From contig JAZQKV010000046.1 in the NCBI GenBank assembly GCA_045542335.1, positions 1 to 23,277 on the forward strand: a stretch of DNA of 23,277 nt, written 5' to 3'. The notes beneath the pieces are model-generated. The model searched no databases. It was not told the origin of the DNA and saw only the letters and a program-made list of their open reading frames with translations. This stretch comes from CAKSUT01 sp045542335. Lineage in GTDB: Bacteria > Bacillota > Clostridia > Oscillospirales > CAG-382. Shown piece after piece: positions 15,578-23,277 of this stretch (position 1 is the first letter of the stretch; each line of letters begins with the position of its first letter). A program made the translations under genes and the position numbers.

Positions 15578-16568
15578 TTATCTTACGCTTTTTCCCACTA
15601 CTTCAACCTTGAGAAGATTTGTCGTACCCTCAATGTTAAGCGGTATGCCTGAGGTTATGACAACTCTGTCGCCCTCACTTACTATTCCCGTCATTTTTGC
15701 ACAGTCCACCGCATGACGGAAAAGCTCGCTCTCCTCTGTCTGATTTCTCGCAAGCACAGGAAAAACGCCCCACGACATCGAAAGCTGATGAAAAGTTTTC
15801 TCTTCGGGGGTGGCGGCTATAATCGACTCATGCGGGCGGAATTTTGAAACACGCCTTGCTGTCATTCCCGACTTTGTAACAGCAACAATCGCCTTTGCAT
15901 TAACATCTCGAGCGGTTGTGCAGGCAGCATCGCAGATTGCGTTTGTTATATCGGTGAAATCATTGTCATAGTTCATATCGCGATAAGCATCCATTTCAAG
16001 GGCATCTTTTTCAGCTTGATTTGCAATTCTTGCCATGCTTCAACAACGGTTACAGGGTGATCACAGGCAGCGGTTTCGCCTGAAAGCATAATTGCGGATG
16101 TTCCATCAAAAACAGCGTTTGCAACGTCTGAAATTTCGGCTCTTGTTGGTGTGTTACTGTGAATAATGTATTCCATCATCTGAGTTGCAGTTATTGCAAC
16201 TTTTCCTGCTTTATATGCTTTTATGATGCATTTCTTTTGAATTCCGGGAAGCTTTTCAAATTCAATCTCAACACCCATGTCGCCACGGGCAATCATAACA
16301 CCATCGGAATATCTGAGTATTTCGTCGAAGTTTTCAACGCCTTCAATATTTTCGATTTTAGAAATAATCTTGATGTTGTGTCCACCGTGATAATAAGAAA
16401 ACGTTTGAGAGAAATCACGTCTTCCTTACGTCGTACAAAAGAAGCTGCAACAAAGTCCACGTCATTCTGAACGCCAAAAATAAGGTCACTCTCGTCTTTA
16501 TCACTTAGGTACGGCATATCCATTCTCACATTTGGTACGTTTATACCCTTATTATTTTTTATAGTATT
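15578..16568 (-). pseudogene. pyk: Pyruvate kinase remnant, 5'-truncated with two frameshifts
   Basis: Three adjoining minus-strand frames give consecutive parts of one pyruvate kinase. The first covers about 16568-16390: NTIKNNKGINVPNVRMDMPY, then DVDFVAASFVRRKEDV. The second covers about 16395-16035: HGGHNIKIISKIENIEG, then VMIARGDMGVEIEFEKLPG, ITATQMMEYI and FDGTSAIMLSGETAA. The third covers 16036-15578: MARIANQAEKDALEMDAYRD and the C domain to its natural end. The first change of frame falls near 16389-16396 and the second near 16035, between VVEA and MARIAN. Each fits loss of one base. The N-terminal 150 or so residues (start of the A domain and most of the B domain, with their ATP and K+ contacts) are absent. 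The sequence instead runs into the gap behind the response regulator. The motif MMEYIIHSNTPTRAE is also drifting from the usual SMIRNPRPTRAE. An intact copy must lie elsewhere, or pyruvate phosphate dikinase replaces it. Confidence 0.9.
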
Positions 16569-16611
16569 CCTTTCCTGGGTAAATGGGTTTAAATTTCAAA
16601 AAATTCTGAAT

Positions 16612-17325
16612 TCAGATGATTCTTTCGTCGGTCATTCTGTATCCAACACCAACTTCAGTGTAAATATATTCAGGTACAGCAGGGTTTGCCTCGAGTTTAC
16701 GGCGGATATTTGCCATATTCACGCGCAAGATCCGATTGTCTCCTGCGGCGTTAGGTCCCCAAATCTCTTTAATCAGAAAGTCATAAGTCACAACCTTGCC
16801 TGAATATTTAGCAAGCAATGCAACAATTTTAAATTCATTAAGAGTAAGTTTGACATCGTTTCCTTTTAAGAAAACTCTATGCTTGTCATAATCTACAACG
16901 AGCTCTCCTGTTCTGAAAACGCCGGAAATAGCAACATTATCACTTAAACTGTCAAACCTTGTGTGTCGTATTGCGGTTCTTATTCTTGCAAGCAGCTCGG
17001 ATGTGCCGAAAGGCTTTGTAATATAGTCGTCCGCACCGAAATCAAGTGCCTCGACCTTATCTGCTTCGGTTATTCTTGCAGAAACAACAATAATTGGAGT
17101 TCGAGAAAATTCACGAATCCGTTTTATTACGTTTATTCCGTCATCATCCGGAAGTCCAAGGTCAAGAATAACAACCTCCGGGCAATGTGATTTGAACATA
17201 GAAATCCCTTGAGCGGCATTAACTGCGGAAAGTGATTCGTAACCATTGGCATTAAGAACGGTTGAAATAAACCGAGACACGCTTTCTTCATCTTCGATGA
17301 CAAGAATTTTATCTTTAAGTGCCAT
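16612..17325 (-). CDS. OmpR/KdpE-like response regulator
   Basis: This is a 237-residue two-domain regulator. The receiver domain has the acidic pair in VIEDEE (10-14), phosphoacceptor D55 in VVILDLGLPD, S82 and K104 in YITKPFG. The C-terminal winged helix (about 135-230) has KLTLNEFKIVALLAKYSGKV, DFLIKEIWG and RVNMANIRRKLE, then YTEVGVGYRM. GADDYITKPFGTSELLARIR is characteristic of KdpE. A GGAGG site lies 5 bases before the ATG. The kinase gene ends 18 bases upstream on the same strand, so they form one unit. No kdpFABC potassium ATPase lies in the window, so its target need not be potassium uptake. The broken pyruvate kinase follows at once with no clear terminator. Confidence 0.9.
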   Translation of the reverse strand: MALKDKILVIEDEESVSRFISTVLNANGYESLSAVNAAQGISMFKSHCPEVVILDLGLPDDDGINVIKRIREFSRTPIIVVSARITEADKVEALDFGADDYITKPFGTSELLARIRTAIRHTRFDSLSDNVAISGVFRTGELVVDYDKHRVFLKGNDVKLTLNEFKIVALLAKYSGKVVTYDFLIKEIWGPNAAGDNRILRVNMANIRRKLEANPAVPEYIYTEVGVGYRMTDERII

Positions 17326-17343
17326 AATTCCTCCATTGTATTA

Positions 17344-18417
17344 TCATTTTAAAGGTATCTTAAAGGTAAACACAGCACCGCCGTTCGGTCGGTTAGAATA
17401 ACTGAATTTACCGCCATGTGCTTTTATTATAGAAGCGCAAACAGAAAGACCTATTCCCATATTTCTCTTTGAATCTGTAGTTCTCTCACCTTCAAGGGAC
17501 GAAAAAGAATTAGGTATTTCTTCAAGACGTTTTTTATCAATGCCGATTCCATTATCAGCAACTGAAAATAGAGCATCATTGTCTGTGCTTGTGACCTCAA
17601 TATTTATGATAGTTGTTGTTTTACCATGTGTAACCGCATTGTCCATCAGATTTATCAGCACCTGTTCAATCAAAAGACCGTCCATTGGAACAAACAAGAG
17701 AACCTCGGGAATTGTAACGGAAATTTCAATACCGGGATGATACTTCTTAAAACGGGTGACCGCTTCCGAAACTACCTCTTCAACAATTTCATCGTTTTTT
17801 ACAATATCCGCATCTCCGTTGATTTTTGTAACAGAAAGAAGATTCTCAACAGTTCTTACAAGCTGCTGTGACTCATCGACGATGCTCTCAAGTAATCTTT
17901 TCTTTTCATCATCGGAAATCGCATCGCCATTTTCAATAATTGCAGAAGCCGCACCGCCAATTGACGTAAGCGGCGTTCTGATGTCATGAGAAACAGCACG
18001 CAAGAGATTCGCCCTCAATTTTTCCTTTTCGGTTTCAAGTCTTATTTTTTCCTGTAATTTCACACGGGTGGTGAGTGTGCTGACAATAATTGAAACAGCG
18101 AGCATTGTAACAAAAGTAAGAGGATAACCCGAAAGTGTAAAATCAATATGAAAATACGGATAAGTAAAAACATAGTTAACACAGACAACAGATATAAAAG
18201 AAGCGATAATTCCACAAGTATATCCGCTTGTCATTCTTGAAACAACAAGCACTGCAAGAACAAAAACCAGAGGGACCTGATCTCTATGGCCAAATTTCAA
18301 AAACATGAAATTACACGCAAAATATGCAATTATAAGAATAGCAGTTGAAACAAAAACATCTCTTCGTCTGACATTAAAGTCATTTTTAAATCTTTTAAAT
18401 ATCTTTTTGAATTTCAT
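17344..18417 (-). CDS. KdpD-like sensor histidine kinase (short form)
   Basis: This 357-residue membrane kinase has an N-terminal DUF4118-type domain with four membrane helices at about 22-113, like the membrane part of KdpD. A short coiled segment follows at about 118-140, then the H-box AVSHDIRTPLTSIGGAASAI with phosphoacceptor H144, and the HATPase domain with N-box LINLMDNAVTHG near 260, DNGIGID and GIGLSVCASIIKAHGG. The roughly 380-residue N-terminal cytoplasmic KdpD and universal-stress-like modules and the GAF domain of classical KdpD are missing. It therefore senses by membrane or cytoplasmic cues other than those known for full KdpD, if it senses potassium at all. A short AAGG site precedes the ATG. 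Only a weak promoter (TATAAT at 18454-18449 with a poor -35) can be proposed upstream. Confidence 0.88.
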   Translation of the reverse strand: MKFKKIFKRFKNDFNVRRRDVFVSTAILIIAYFACNFMFLKFGHRDQVPLVFVLAVLVVSRMTSGYTCGIIASFISVVCVNYVFTYPYFHIDFTLSGYPLTFVTMLAVSIIVSTLTTRVKLQEKIRLETEKEKLRANLLRAVSHDIRTPLTSIGGAASAIIENGDAISDDEKKRLLESIVDESQQLVRTVENLLSVTKINGDADIVKNDEIVEEVVSEAVTRFKKYHPGIEISVTIPEVLLFVPMDGLLIEQVLINLMDNAVTHGKTTTIINIEVTSTDNDALFSVADNGIGIDKKRLEEIPNSFSSLEGERTTDSKRNMGIGLSVCASIIKAHGGKFSYSNRPNGGAVFTFKIPLK

Positions 18418-18509
18418 ATTATAAACCTTTTTAAATAGTTTTGATTATATTATACAACGTTTTTTAAAAAGCTTCGAGTGGACAATGGTAAATAATATTT
18501 AAATCCATT

Positions 18510-18548
18510 GGAAAAAGAGAATGGGCAGCAAGTAAATCCCTGCCGCCC
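18510..18548 (-). terminator. Terminator of the small membrane peptide gene
   Basis: An 8-bp stem with one G-U pair (18523-18530 with 18541-18548) is followed on the minus strand by ATTCTCTTTTTCC. It lies 7 bases after the stop of the 37-residue reading frame, which itself supports that frame being a gene. Confidence 0.75.
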
Positions 18549-18555
18549 AAATAAA

Positions 18556-18669
18556 CTATTTCTTTTTATTTTTTAACGAAACAACAACGCCGTAGATTAC
18601 AATTGCAACAAGGGGGATAACAAACAATGCAAGTGCCGCAATAATAAGACCAATAACAACGGGTGACAT
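18556..18669 (-). CDS. 37-residue single-pass membrane peptide
   Basis: A short reading frame encodes 37 residues. The N terminus is MSPVVIGLIIAALALF, one continuous hydrophobic helix spans about residues 4-31, and the basic tail is SLKNKKK. The pattern predicts one membrane helix with the lysine-rich end inside the cell. An AAGGAG site lies 10 bases before the ATG and an intrinsic terminator follows within 8 bases of the stop, so it is a compact stand-alone gene upstream of the KdpD-like kinase. I do not recognise the family. It is similar in size to KdpF but does not match KdpF in sequence. It could be a small regulator of a membrane protein or a type I toxin-like peptide. No antisense RNA was identified. 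Confidence 0.65.
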   Translation of the reverse strand: MSPVVIGLIIAALALFVIPLVAIVIYGVVVSLKNKKK

Positions 18670-18759
18670 AACTTATTTTCTCCTTTCTGAACTTTATCAA
18701 AAAAAGATTATCTGACAAATCTTTATAAGTTAATTATAACATAAATAATGATAAAATTT

Positions 18760-18806
18760 GTGTTAAGAAAGGAGCGGATCTCGTTTAGATCGTGTTAAGA
18801 AAAGAG
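18760..18806. repeat. Direct repeats flanking a small dyad
   Basis: Two 15-base direct repeats matching at 14 positions (GTGTTAAGAAAGGAG at 18760-18774 and GTGTTAAGAAAAGAG at 18792-18806) flank a short inverted repeat, GATCT-CGTTT-AGATC (18777-18791). The element lies just downstream of the MATE stop and about 90 bases upstream of the small peptide gene. It may be a regulator site or a weak end-of-transcript structure. Confidence 0.5.
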
Positions 18807-18814
18807 AATAGTGC

Positions 18815-20230
18815 TTATTTGCTCATGTTTTGCAACAAATCTGTTGTACCTTCTTTGTCGGGCATGAGAGATTTGAACTTTCTGAAAAGAAATATCAAAG
18901 TACAAGCATGGAAAATGTCTGTGAGAAGCCACGAAATCGGGTAAGAAATATATAACCAGAATGTGTCTTGAAAATGAGGGAAAACAACAAGAGCCCATGT
19001 GAATCTTGTTCCGCAAACACCGATAATGCTTGAAATCATTGGGATAAAAGATACTTTCATGCCACGAATACATCCTACAAGAACGTCAAGTATGCCGCAC
19101 AAGATATACGACGGAATAATCATACTCATTCGCTTTATTGCTTCTTCGATGACCATCATGTCGTTTGGCGAATACAATTTCATAATCGGCTGAGCAAAGA
19201 ACAAAACAATTGAGCCGAGAACAGCACCAACAGCGACACCAAGACCGAGGCATATAAATAGAATTTTCTTTACTCTATCATATTTTTTGACAGCGTGATT
19301 CTGTCCAACAAAAGCAATTGAAGTGTGATAGAAAGCGTTCATAGCAATATAAACAAAGTTTTCAACGCTTGCAGCAGATGTGCACGCTGCCATCACTGTA
19401 TCACCGCAACCGTTGATTGCTGATTGAAGAACAGTGTTGGAGAGAGTGAAAGTTGTACTTTGTATGCATGATGGAATGCCGATTCTCGCAATTTCTTTGA
19501 GTTTTTCAATATTTATGCGTATTTTTGAAAGTTTCAACTTAACACAATCGTTTGACCTTATTAACAATATTGTTATAAGAATGGCGGAAAGTGCATTTGA
19601 AATGATTGTTGCAAGTGCAACACCCGCAACGTCCATGTGAAAAACAATAACAAAAAAGATATTCAGAACAACATTAAGTAGGCCTGATATAACGAGAATA
19701 ATGAAAGGGTTCTTAGTGTCACCGGAAGCTCTTACTATACCTGCAGAAAAGTTATAAATCATCTGAAAAATCATTCCACAGAAAATTATACGCATATACA
19801 GTATCGATGAATTTATAACATTGTCAGGACAATCAACCCATCTGAGAAGCGTAGGAGCAAAAGTGAAGCCGATAATACTCATAATAGCTCCGCTTATTAT
19901 ACTGATTGCATAGGCTGTATGTACAGCGTGACGAACATCTTCTTTTGCATCAGCACCATAATATCTCGCAACAACAACGTTTGCGCCTGTAGAGAATCCC
20001 ATACAAATGTTAACGAACAGGTTAATAAGCGAAGCCGTTGAACCAACAGCCGCAAGAGCGTTTGTGCCATTTTCAGCAAACTGACCGACAACAACGGTGT
20101 CAGCGGCATTATATGCAAGCTGAAGCATTCCCGAAAGCATAACGGGAATTGTGTAAACAATAATCTTTTTTAAAAGCGGACCGTTTAGCATATCCACTTT
20201 ACTGTTTGATTTTGCTACTGCTTTGTTCAT
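18815..20230 (-). CDS. MATE-family efflux transporter
   Basis: This 471-residue protein has about 12 hydrophobic segments in two similar halves, as in MATE (multidrug and toxic compound extrusion) antiporters. The first half starts LLKKIIVYTIPVMLSGMLQL, then AADTVVVGQFA and FSTGANVVVARYYGA. The second half starts near KEIARIGIPSCIQSTTFTLS, with YIAMNAFYHTSIAFVGQNHA. Such proteins export cationic drugs or metabolites with Na+ or H+ exchange across the cytoplasmic membrane. An AGGAG site lies 7 bases before the ATG. It lies 179 bases behind the GH26-like gene on the same strand. The substrate cannot be read from the sequence. Confidence 0.9.
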   Translation of the reverse strand: MNKAVAKSNSKVDMLNGPLLKKIIVYTIPVMLSGMLQLAYNAADTVVVGQFAENGTNALAAVGSTASLINLFVNICMGFSTGANVVVARYYGADAKEDVRHAVHTAYAISIISGAIMSIIGFTFAPTLLRWVDCPDNVINSSILYMRIIFCGMIFQMIYNFSAGIVRASGDTKNPFIILVISGLLNVVLNIFFVIVFHMDVAGVALATIISNALSAILITILLIRSNDCVKLKLSKIRINIEKLKEIARIGIPSCIQSTTFTLSNTVLQSAINGCGDTVMAACTSAASVENFVYIAMNAFYHTSIAFVGQNHAVKKYDRVKKILFICLGLGVAVGAVLGSIVLFFAQPIMKLYSPNDMMVIEEAIKRMSMIIPSYILCGILDVLVGCIRGMKVSFIPMISSIIGVCGTRFTWALVVFPHFQDTFWLYISYPISWLLTDIFHACTLIFLFRKFKSLMPDKEGTTDLLQNMSK

Positions 20231-20352
20231 TTAAAACTCCTGTAAAAGATAATGATGATATTTCAACATAAAACGAATATGACACCGTTTAATGAGTTAA
20301 TAAAGCCGTCAGGTGACAACTGTTGAATTTAAAAATTTTGTACAAAGAATTC

Positions 20353-20401
20353 GGGGACATATCACAAAAGTGTCAATCAAACACAAAGCAGATACATCCC
20401 C
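20353..20401. repeat. Imperfect 49-base inverted repeat
   Basis: GGGGA (20353-20357) pairs with TCCCC (20397-20401), TATC (20360-20363) with GATA (20391-20394), and GTGT (20370-20373) with ACAC (20381-20384), separated by unpaired internal positions. It lies 9 bases after the GH26-like stop, in the gap before the MATE gene. There is no T-run on the minus strand, so it is not a standard terminator. A processing site, attenuator or protein-binding site is possible. Confidence 0.45.
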
Positions 20402-20409
20402 TATTATTA

Positions 20410-22248
20410 TTACTTAAAGGCAAAAGAAATTGTTCTTGCAACTCCGTCCCATTTGATAGTTCCAAATGCAGACAAGTCATCAATATAAACAATTGTTGAA
20501 CCGCCTACATTAAATCCCGGAATCTTATTTCCGTTGCAATACGTTACAATATCCGTAAATAGAACATCCATGACAGGTGTCCCGATTTTCAGATCGGATT
20601 TTTCGGGAATATAGCTTGAAGTTACCACAGCACTTCCCTTTTCAATCGACAAGGAACGCTCTTCGCCATTCCACTTGACATTAAATCCAAAATTTGCAAG
20701 CTCCTCCGCAACAATAGCTGTATTTCCGTCGATATTGTAGCTATTTATAGGTTTGCCGTCGATGTAAGCGACAATGTCGGTTGAAAGCACGTTGTTGATT
20801 TTGTCACCAACTCGGGGAATTGCAACCTTGAAAGTATAGGTTTTCTCTTGAATCAGTTTTCCGTTTTCAACAGAAGCAATTCTTAAATCGTGGTTACCAT
20901 TTGAAAGACCGGAAAAATCGAGAGTTGCACGGTAAGGAATGGTATCAACAGTTGCAACAAGCTTTCCGTCGATATAATATTCCACAGTTGGCTCATACAC
21001 AGCAAAATTCTTGACATACGAGCTTATTTCGAGCTTTTCTGTGCTAACCTCAAAATTATTTTCAAGCTTTTCATATGCGATAGGCGCTCTTTCAATGGCG
21101 GGATTTATAATATGCTTTCTCTCAGCTACTTGCTTGTAAATATTTTCAAGAGCCGGAACACCTTCAATTTTATAGCTTCCCAACTCACCGGGCATATTAG
21201 TGTTAAAGCTTGCAATAAGTTTAACCTGGGGACAACACATTGCAACATATTCATAAATCTTTCTCAAGGCAGATGCCGCAAATTCAGTTGTGTTTTCACC
21301 TGCCATGTTGCCATAGTTTACGCTTGTAGAAGCACCACATTCGGTAATCATGATGGGTTTTCTGCCACCAAAGTTTTCGTTGAGTTCACGGAGCACTATT
21401 ACGGGATCTGCAGCGAGTCCTTTAAAATACATTGTATCGCAGATTCTGTTAAGGAATGCACTTTTACCGGAGTATGTCGTACCGCCCTGATACATATCTG
21501 CATAGAAGCATGAACCAATCCAGTCAACATATTCATCGCCCGGATAATAGTCCATATAATCAACACCTGCGTGCGACACATAGTTTATTCCCCAAACCAT
21601 TGCGGCGTTTGGGCAGTTGCTCTTAATGATACCCGCAACTTCTCTGTAAGCTTTAAAATACTCTTCAGGAGTACACATTGTGCTCCAAATGTTCATTTCA
21701 GCGCCGAATCTTACAAACACTTTAAGGTCACTGTATTTGTTACAAAGCTGAACAAGCTTATAAGCATCCTTGGAAAAATTCTGTGTTCTTATGCCATTGC
21801 CCTCGTTCTGAACATTGAAAGCAAACAGAATATCTTTTCCGTCATTGCGAGCTTTTGCAAAAAGAGACTCGTCAAGCATATATGTGAGAATACAGCTATC
21901 AAAAGGATATCCTTTAACGCTGCAGGTTGCCATTTTTACTCCGACTTCCTGCTCATGCAAAGCACCTGTGTAGCTCTGAGACTTTTCCGTTTCGGCATAA
22001 ATTTCAATCTCGTTGCCATAATGCTTGAGCTTTGCTTCCGCCGCCATGGTGACGTTTGGGTCAGTAAAGTATGATGCATTTTTCATAACATTTTCAAGGC
22101 TCGGAATTGCGCCTGCATAATCTCCCTTGTCCTCGTAGTCATAAACAGCATTAACATGAACCCATGGTGTAGCCGCATATGCATTAAAGGCAAGTATAAG
22201 TGCTAAGATGGCGCACATCGATATAGCAGGTAATCTTTTGTTTAACAC
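20410..22248 (-). CDS. Secreted GH26-like glycosidase with Ig-like and copper-amine-oxidase-N-like repeats
   Basis: This 612-residue protein has a signal peptide (about 1-25, likely cut after AYA). A TIM-barrel region follows at about 100-375 with GH26-type spacing: R180-FGA-E184-M185-N186 as the likely acid/base site and E303 in PIMITECGAS as the likely nucleophile. GH26 enzymes hydrolyse beta-1,4-mannans and some beta-1,3/1,4-glucans. An Ig-like domain lies at about 400-475. Two related repeats at about 489-538 and 563-612 (TDIVAYIDGKPINSYNIDG and TDIVTYCNGNKIPGFNVGG) resemble copper-amine-oxidase N-terminal domains, which commonly attach Clostridia proteins to the cell surface. The start is GTG with AAGGAG 8 bases upstream. 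It lies only 21 bases behind glnS, so the two share a transcript. The usual HEMNG acid/base context is altered, so activity on mannan is uncertain. Confidence 0.75.
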   Translation of the reverse strand: MLNKRLPAISMCAILALILAFNAYAATPWVHVNAVYDYEDKGDYAGAIPSLENVMKNASYFTDPNVTMAAEAKLKHYGNEIEIYAETEKSQSYTGALHEQEVGVKMATCSVKGYPFDSCILTYMLDESLFAKARNDGKDILFAFNVQNEGNGIRTQNFSKDAYKLVQLCNKYSDLKVFVRFGAEMNIWSTMCTPEEYFKAYREVAGIIKSNCPNAAMVWGINYVSHAGVDYMDYYPGDEYVDWIGSCFYADMYQGGTTYSGKSAFLNRICDTMYFKGLAADPVIVLRELNENFGGRKPIMITECGASTSVNYGNMAGENTTEFAASALRKIYEYVAMCCPQVKLIASFNTNMPGELGSYKIEGVPALENIYKQVAERKHIINPAIERAPIAYEKLENNFEVSTEKLEISSYVKNFAVYEPTVEYYIDGKLVATVDTIPYRATLDFSGLSNGNHDLRIASVENGKLIQEKTYTFKVAIPRVGDKINNVLSTDIVAYIDGKPINSYNIDGNTAIVAEELANFGFNVKWNGEERSLSIEKGSAVVTSSYIPEKSDLKIGTPVMDVLFTDIVTYCNGNKIPGFNVGGSTIVYIDDLSAFGTIKWDGVARTISFAFK

Positions 22249-22269
22249 GATGAATTCTCCTTAAAATAA

Positions 22270-23277
22270 TCATTTAGAAGGCTTGTAGCCGTCCTTAAGA
22301 CCAACAATTCTTATAAACGAATTCTTATCTCTTGAATCTCTGATAAAGTAACCTGTTCTGACAAACTGGTATCTTTCACCCTCATCGTCATGTGCAAAAG
22401 AAGGCTCAAGAACTGCATTTTCCATAACAGTAAGAGATTCAGGGTTAAGGAAATCACGGAATGACTTGTCTTCGGGAATAGCGCCCGTATCTTCAATTGT
22501 AAAAAGATAATCGTAGAGTTTAACTTTTGCAGGAACAGCGGTTTCGGCACTTACCCAGTGAATCGTTCCCCTCACCTTTCTGCCATCAACAGGCATACCA
22601 TTGCCTGTTTCAATGTCGGCTGTGCAGAGAAGTTTTTCAACCTTACCGTCTTCTCCGTAGACAACTTCGTTACACTTGATAATATAAGCTCCCATAAGTC
22701 GCACTTCGCCGTCAGGCTTAAGTCTCTGGAACTTGGGGGGAGGATTGTCTGAAAAATCTTCTCTGTCAATGTAAAGTTCGCCTGTGAAAGGAACCTTTCT
22801 TGTTCCGGCTTCAGGCTTTGCAGGGTTATTTGACACTTCAAACCACTCTGTTTTGCCCTTTTCGTAATTTGTGATTTCAACCTTAATCGGGTCAAGAACC
22901 GCCATTCTTCTCGAAGCGTTTTCATTGAGTTCTTCACGGATACAATGCTCAAGAAGACCAATATCGCAAAGGCTAAGAGACTTTGAAATACCCGAACGCT
23001 TAACAAACTCAAAAATAGCGGAAGGAGTGTATCCTCGTCTTCTGAGACCGCAAAGAGTTGGCATTCTCGGGTCGTCCCAACCGTCAACGAGGTTGTTCTC
23101 AACGAGGTAACGGAGGAAACGCTTGGACATTACCGTATAGGAAAGGTTAAGTCTTGCAAACTCGATCTGTCTCGGCTTGATCTCGGAATCCATGTATGGT
23201 GCAACGTGCTCTACTACCCAATCGTAAAGCGGACGGTGGATCTCATATTCAAGGGAGCAGAGGGAGTGTGTGATGCC
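22270..23277 (-). CDS. glnS: Glutamine--tRNA ligase, C-terminal part (runs off the window)
   Basis: The minus-strand frame is open to the window edge, giving the last 335 residues of glutaminyl-tRNA synthetase. The sequence reads GITHSLCSLEYE, RPLYDWVVEH, then FARLNLSYTVMSKR with the class I KMSKS-type loop as VMSKR, then LVENNLVDGWDDPRMPTLCG and RRRGYTPSAIFEF. The anticodon-binding beta-barrel domains follow to the C terminus, with GELYIDREDF and RTGYFIRD. The enzyme charges tRNA-Gln with glutamine in the cytoplasm. The HIGH motif and ATP-binding half lie outside the window. A Clostridia lineage with GlnRS does not depend on the GatCAB transamidation route for tRNA-Gln. Confidence 0.95.
   Translation of the reverse strand, partial: GITHSLCSLEYEIHRPLYDWVVEHVAPYMDSEIKPRQIEFARLNLSYTVMSKRFLRYLVENNLVDGWDDPRMPTLCGLRRRGYTPSAIFEFVKRSGISKSLSLCDIGLLEHCIREELNENASRRMAVLDPIKVEITNYEKGKTEWFEVSNNPAKPEAGTRKVPFTGELYIDREDFSDNPPPKFQRLKPDGEVRLMGAYIIKCNEVVYGEDGKVEKLLCTADIETGNGMPVDGRKVRGTIHWVSAETAVPAKVKLYDYLFTIEDTGAIPEDKSFRDFLNPESLTVMENAVLEPSFAHDDEGERYQFVRTGYFIRDSRDKNSFIRIVGLKDGYKPSK

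Noticed and set aside
16020..16400. Programmed frameshifting in pyruvate kinase
   Set aside because: Pyruvate kinase is not known to use it, no slippery site is evident, and the N-terminal third is missing as well, so decay explains everything.
18556..18669. The small peptide as KdpF
   Set aside because: Size and single helix are similar, but the sequence lacks KdpF features and no kdpABC follows.
1..23277. CRISPR arrays, insertion sequences, phage or conjugation genes, attachment sites
   Set aside because: No regularly spaced repeats, transposase-like frames or integrase motifs were seen on either strand.

Overview
The window looks like an AT-rich chromosome segment from an anaerobic, gut- or rumen-type member of the Clostridia. 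The grounds are strong AGGAGG-type ribosome binding sites, TTGACA-N17-TATAAT promoters, a DUF1292 (YrzB-type) protein, a glutaminyl-tRNA synthetase, MurJ, and many carbohydrate-linked accessory proteins. I see no IS element, phage gene, integrase or CRISPR array. The only clear decay is a pyruvate kinase remnant.

Layout. (1) 1-2120: a bidirectional terminator, an RlmA-type rRNA methyltransferase on the minus strand, and a divergent cupin-AraC regulator with its own terminator. (2) 2134-4911: a minus-strand pair, a right-handed beta-helix protein followed by a calcineurin-like phosphoesterase, behind a near-consensus promoter. (3) 5034-8422, plus strand: tRNA-Val(UAC) with promoter and two terminators, then murJ translationally coupled to a GT4 glycosyltransferase, then a separately promoted acidic DUF1292 protein. 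(4) 8436-8730: a structured non-coding RNA ending in an intrinsic terminator. It is either 6S-like or another complex RNA family. (5) 8740-12839: two coupled FAD-dependent oxidoreductases on the minus strand, divergent from a PocR-domain AraC regulator. (6) 12888-15516, minus strand: an acidic lipoprotein and an ADP-ribosylglycohydrolase-family protein, each with its own terminator and promoter. (7) 15578-16568: a pyruvate kinase pseudogene with its 5' third missing and two frameshifts. (8) 16612-18669, minus strand: KdpE/KdpD-like two-component genes and a 37-residue membrane peptide. (9) 18815-23277, minus strand: a MATE transporter, a secreted GH26-like protein, and the 3' part of glnS running off the window.

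Housekeeping parts (glnS, murJ, tRNA-Val, rlmA, the ncRNA) are mixed with accessory modules. Each module is a small transcription unit: a regulator or promoter with one or two enzymes whose substrates the sequence does not reveal. The least explained pieces are the FAD-oxidoreductase pair with its PocR regulator, the ncRNA at 8436-8730, the ADP-ribosylglycohydrolase with a C-terminal extension, and the 37-residue peptide. I found no convincing new multi-gene defence or mobile system.
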